NCBI GenBank assembly: GCA_963693085.1
Contig: OY856412.1
Coordinates: 1,406,704,694-1,406,768,693, forward strand
DNA length: 64,000 nt
DNA from: Alisma plantago-aquatica
Lineage: Eukaryota > Streptophyta > Magnoliopsida > Alismatales > Alismataceae
Reading direction: 5' to 3'
Every line of letters begins with the position of its first letter. Positions within the stretch are counted from its first letter, which is position 1. Position numbers and translations under genes: made by a program. Under the pieces are notes generated by a model, which saw nothing but the letters and a program-made list of their open reading frames with translations, did no database searches and was not told where the DNA came from. Below are positions 60,401-64,000 of the stretch, piece by piece.

Positions 60401-61060
60401 GTTACCAAAATGCCCATCAACGTTAAAACAAAATAAGGGAAAGAGAGGAGGGCAGAGATGAGAAATCACAATAGAGAAACTTCTCCCTACTAGTAACCTG
60501 CCATGGCCATGAGAGGTGACCTCCAAGTAGGAAGCTATAGGGAGTTCGGAACAACCAGGCATCCAAAAAAAATCACCCAAATGTGTCAAAACACCGAGAC
60601 GAACTCGATGAGCCAAGAAGAAGAGGAAACCACGGAGAAACTTAGTAGAGACAGTGGCAAGTCAGAGCTATGGAGAAATTGTGATGGGAAGGCTTACCAA
60701 GTAACAGAGAAAAACAACTATGAAGATAGCTCCAAAAGCCCTTCATGAATCTGCCTAGGAACTGCCCGCGTGAGAAGGCCTCTCAGAATAGCTTGTCGAG
60801 GAGACTCTAGTGAGCTACAGGTCACCGAGCAGGGTGGATCAACTCACCAAGCTACAAAGCAAAAAGGCATTGTCAGAGAGTTCGAAACATACCATAGATG
60901 GTTTAGAAGAAAGGAATTGAGCGATGGTAACGGTTATAGGATATTCCCAATCTGAGAGTCTTTGAAGGACAACAAAGTAGGCGGTGCATGCTCGGGGTGG
61001 AAATGAAGAAATTGAGGGAAGAAAGTGGTTACTCTGGGGTTGATGGAACCCTGGGTATCC

Positions 61061-61070
61061 CATATATATA
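61061..61070 (-). promoter_or_regulatory. LTR TATA box of the chromovirus
   Basis: The minus strand has TATATATATG after GGCTCTG. Its orientation agrees with the minus-strand reading of this element. Confidence 0.5.
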
Positions 61071-62133
61071 CAGAGCCGTCTAACAAGGCTTCGGGAACAA
61101 GAGGGGTAAGAGAAGGTTTTGGGGTTTTTTTATCTTAGAAAACTTAGGGGCAAGGTATAGCTTGTTAGATTCGGGAGTTTCTCACAAACACAATGGTCAA
61201 AAAATCAATAGAAAAGGTGGTCAGATGAGGGAGAACGATCGGCGTGAATCTTGCAGCTACTGTACATGCCTAGTAGAACTCCTACAAAAGGTAGGATATG
61301 ACTTTGTGGCTGCCTGATCCTAGAGCTAATGGTAGAGAAAGACAGTCATATAAAGATAATCTGGGAAATAGCATGACCGGGAAACATTAGGTGAAATCCG
61401 ATTAAAATTCATGACAAAATCGAATTCATTTAATAAAGTGACATAACATTAACATCCTTTTTCTCTTTCTTCAATTAGGGGTTCAAACCTTATCCAAATT
61501 AGATGAAAATTTGCACATAGTCCTATTAAGGCATGCAGATCTGATTGTGCAATTAGATTTTCCTTTTGAATATTTTAGATGCATTACTTACACAAACTTT
61601 ACTTTCTCTTTCCTCATGCATTAATGACATTAGGATTATCCAAATTAGGTGAAACTTCATCCATAAGTTAGCTTAAGTGTAATGAATATGAAATTGGCAT
61701 TACATTCATATTTTGAAGACATATATCACATTATTGAGCATTAATGCCTTTTATTAACTTTCTCTCTCCTAAACTTACCCTATTATTTCAAGGTTGTCCA
61801 AATTAGATGAAATTTAACATGTGGGCTTATTTTGATGAGTAGATTATGAATTCAAAGTCTAATTTCACTTTTGATACTTTCTTACATGTGTTATGTCATA
61901 TGGCCCACTAGTGGCCCATTAGTTCATTATGCATCCAATTAAGTTCTTTATCTTCATATTACCATCCAAAATAGTTATGTGACATGTTAGATTACATTAG
62001 GGTGATATATTCATGCTTTAGATCATTAGGAATTTATTAAACATCTTTTAAGGTCCAACACTCAACCTTGTTTTGATAAAGCTCAAAAGGTCAAAGCTCT
62101 AGGGTAGGGTCCAAGATCTTGTATGTTACAACA

Positions 62134-62160
62134 CTCCACCCCTTAAAAGGATTTCGTCCT
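62134..62160 (-). other. Polypurine tract adjoining the chromovirus LTR
   Basis: The minus strand reads GAGGACGAAATCC, TTTTAAGGGGTGGAG, then the LTR. GGACGAAATCCTTTTAAGGGG is a common pol-end/PPT phrase of Tekay-type elements. Internal sequence of a copy therefore lies to the right of this LTR. Confidence 0.75.
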
Positions 62161-64000
62161 CAAAATCTATAGATCCAAACATCAACAACCAACTACACTC
62201 CAGCCCTTAAAAAGGTTCAGCCTATCAAGTCAAACTAATCTTTGTCAATGTATTAGGACTACCCACATACCTCTTAGTTGTGAAAGTTTTAGAGTTTTAT
62301 GTTTCTCATGTATCCAACTATCAAGTCATGATCTAGGGTTGAGTTTTATGTCCTTGTGTCTCTAACCTATCAACCCTATATGAACATCTATAAGTCATAA
62401 GGTAGGTCAACTACACCTTTATATAAATCCTAGCCACGACTCCAAAGTCAGAACTAGGGTTAGATGGTGCGCCCCGGCCAATTGTGTTACACACTACTCA
62501 ATTGACTTAAGTAGGTGAAACCCCACAGAGAGGGTACACATGAGTGGATTTACTTTCAAATTTTATAAGGACCTAACTTAACACACTCTCAAAAACTAAA
62601 TCACTACACCTACAAGTGCACGGGGTCGTGTCGTAGTATAGGAGGGCGGTAAGTATAGGGTCGATCTACAAGGAGAAAAGGGGGCATGAGAGCTAGGTTG
62701 ATTTTGCTAGGTTCCTACAACGGAGATTAGGGTTAAGGGTTTAAAGGTTGTTTTTATTATTAAACTATGATGAGCAAGAAATCAATTAAATACGAGAATG
62801 AAATCTAAGTTGACCCTAGACTAGATTAAGACTATTTAAGCAAGAAAAGACTAAGCTAGGTATGAAAAAGCAATTCACAGTAAGGCATGCAAGAAGAATA
62901 AGAGAGCAATGAAAGAGTTAAACTAGCAATAACAAGGCAAGAAGCTAACTAAGCAAGAAGAGAGCTAAATATGCTAACACTAGCTAAGCATGATGAAAAG
63001 TAGGGTTTTAAAGCAATTAATGAATATGTGGGTTGTTTGGGGGATGTACTTATCACTTAAGTTGGGGTGACATATGAACATTATGATTCCATTTTGATTA
63101 TCCAAACCAAAAAAACAAGTAGAGACTAAAGAATTACTTTAAGTTGTTAACTGGACATGGATATGCTAGGTTGTGTATAGGGGAACTAGTCCCTAACACT
63201 CCCTACTACCCTTGTGAGGCTCAATTGGGTTAGGGATTGATTTCAATTCAATTAGAGTATAGTCAAGTATAGATTTCTAGATTAGACATTCCTAGGGTAA
63301 TTAGGGGCCGAGGGTAGTAATGCGGAGGTGAAATTAGGGTTTTGTACCCCAATTCCCCCACATTCTAGCCTTGAGAAGGCTCCATGCTAATTGTACTAGA
63401 ATCACCTAATCTAGCTACTTAGATCTCTCATTTAGGCTTATGGAGATTAATTATAATGTAGGAAGATGGGAGGCCGCCTAGGGATCCAAGAATTGGATCT
63501 AAGGGAAAATCCCAAAATTCACACATATAAGCAATTTCCCTAAATTCCTAGGTGATTTCACGCACAAACCAGCAAGCAATTCATGGAGAATAAGATGAAA
63601 ATAGAACATAATCATTATAAAATGGAATTACAAAGTTTACATGTCATTTTCCCCCAACATGGTATCAAAGTAACATTTTATATCCCAAACTGCCCACCCA
63701 AGGGGGCCTAGCTACTCATGGAAATGGAAAATACAAAAAGAAAAGAGAAAGAGGTAGAAGAAGCCATGGAGCTCAATGTAGATGGAGCAATCCTCATCTC
63801 CATCTACTGCAAGACATCCTCCTCTCTCCTCTAAGGTGCAAGGGTGTGGAATGAAGGGGGTTATGGGTAGAAACTAGGATAAACTAGTGTTTTGATGGTG
63901 GAAATGGTGAAATGGAGTGGAATGGAGGTGGAAATGGAGTGGAATGGATAAGGGGTGAAAATGGGGAGCTAGGAGGTGGTGGAAGGTAGCTGACCTTATG
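62161..64000 (-). mobile_element. Probable U5 part of an antisense Tat/Athila-like LTR, unclear limits
   Basis: From about 62600 the minus strand reads GTAGATCGACCCTATACTTACC and ACGACCCCGTGCACTTGTAGG, the style of a Tat/Athila LTR end, and the long AG- and AAGC-rich part to about 63060 fits U5. No primer site, partner LTR or gene is seen to the window end. GTGGAAATGGAGTGGAATGG repeats near 63900-63950. 62161-62590 is unassigned. Confidence 0.4.

Larger units (their letters stand above)
56537..62133 (-). repeat. Long LTR of the minus-strand chromovirus
   Basis: On the plus strand it runs from TGTGAGAACCC to GTTACAACA, 5597 bp. The minus-strand start TGTTGTAACATAC and the polypurine tract before it are typical for Tekay/Del-type chromoviruses. 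A minus-strand TATA box lies at 61061-61070, about 1.07 kb from the LTR start, followed by a GGGATACCC leader. The length is great for one LTR, so smaller insertions inside are possible. No gene is convincing in it; short frames at 60215-60955 lack known domains. Confidence 0.6.

Noticed and set aside
60215..60955. Short overlapping frames as a host gene
   Set aside because: No recognised domain, no consistent splice sites, and they lie within the chromovirus LTR downstream of its TATA box.
63655..63670. CAACATGGTATCAAAG as a copia LTR end plus tRNA-Met primer site on the plus strand
   Set aside because: No LTR start, partner LTR or gag was found nearby, and the surrounding text fits an antisense gypsy LTR.

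Overview
The window reads as heterochromatic, repeat-filled DNA from a flowering plant with a large genome. I recognise no host protein gene, tRNA or rRNA. Nearly every base can be assigned to a transposable element: Ty3/gypsy elements of Athila type and of chromovirus type, a Ty1/copia element, a SIRE/Maximus-type solo LTR and a CACTA (En/Spm) DNA transposon. The species cannot be fixed from this sequence. All coding regions are broken by stops or frameshifts, so they are listed as pseudogenes.

Layout. (1) 1-~13.87 kb, plus strand: Athila-like element A, with its 5' LTR and gag start outside the window. It shows gag, protease, RT/RNase H, integrase, a long third reading frame (6019-10980), a 3' UTR and a 3' LTR. 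(2) ~13.9-16.6 kb: the 3' end and LTR of another Athila/Tat-like element, C. (3) 16.6-42.3 kb, minus strand: a copia element split in its RNase H domain by (4) the complete Athila-like element B (18310-35225, target duplication CTCTT). (5) 42904-52124: a CACTA transposon with target duplication TGG and transcription units on the minus strand. (6) 52.1-62.2 kb, minus strand: a decayed gypsy chromovirus that contains a solo LTR (53779-55386, duplication CTCAT) and a 5.6 kb LTR of its own. (7) 62.2-64.0 kb: the probable U5 part of one more antisense gypsy LTR. The order is a nest: A sits in C, C in the left copia LTR, and B in copia pol; the copia and CACTA elements probably sit in the chromovirus.

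The most interesting signal is shared by elements A and B, which are relatives with quite different nucleotide sequence. Behind pol each carries a family-specific array of short palindromic repeats, then a TATA box, a leader, a possible splice donor, a second repeat array and a branch-point/AG acceptor placed exactly one base before the ATG of the third frame. The same palindromic repeats stand just upstream of the TATA box in the same element's LTR. This looks like a second, internal promoter copied from, or co-evolved with, the LTR promoter.

That third frame occupies the usual env-like position but does not look like an envelope. It carries a basic bipartite NLS-like cluster, an Athila ORF1-like domain, a coiled coil and two tandem Ulp1/C48 cysteine-protease-like modules that look like an internal duplication. 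The CACTA element carries an Ulp1-like domain too. A conserved folded segment in the 3' UTRs of A and B is a further candidate functional RNA.
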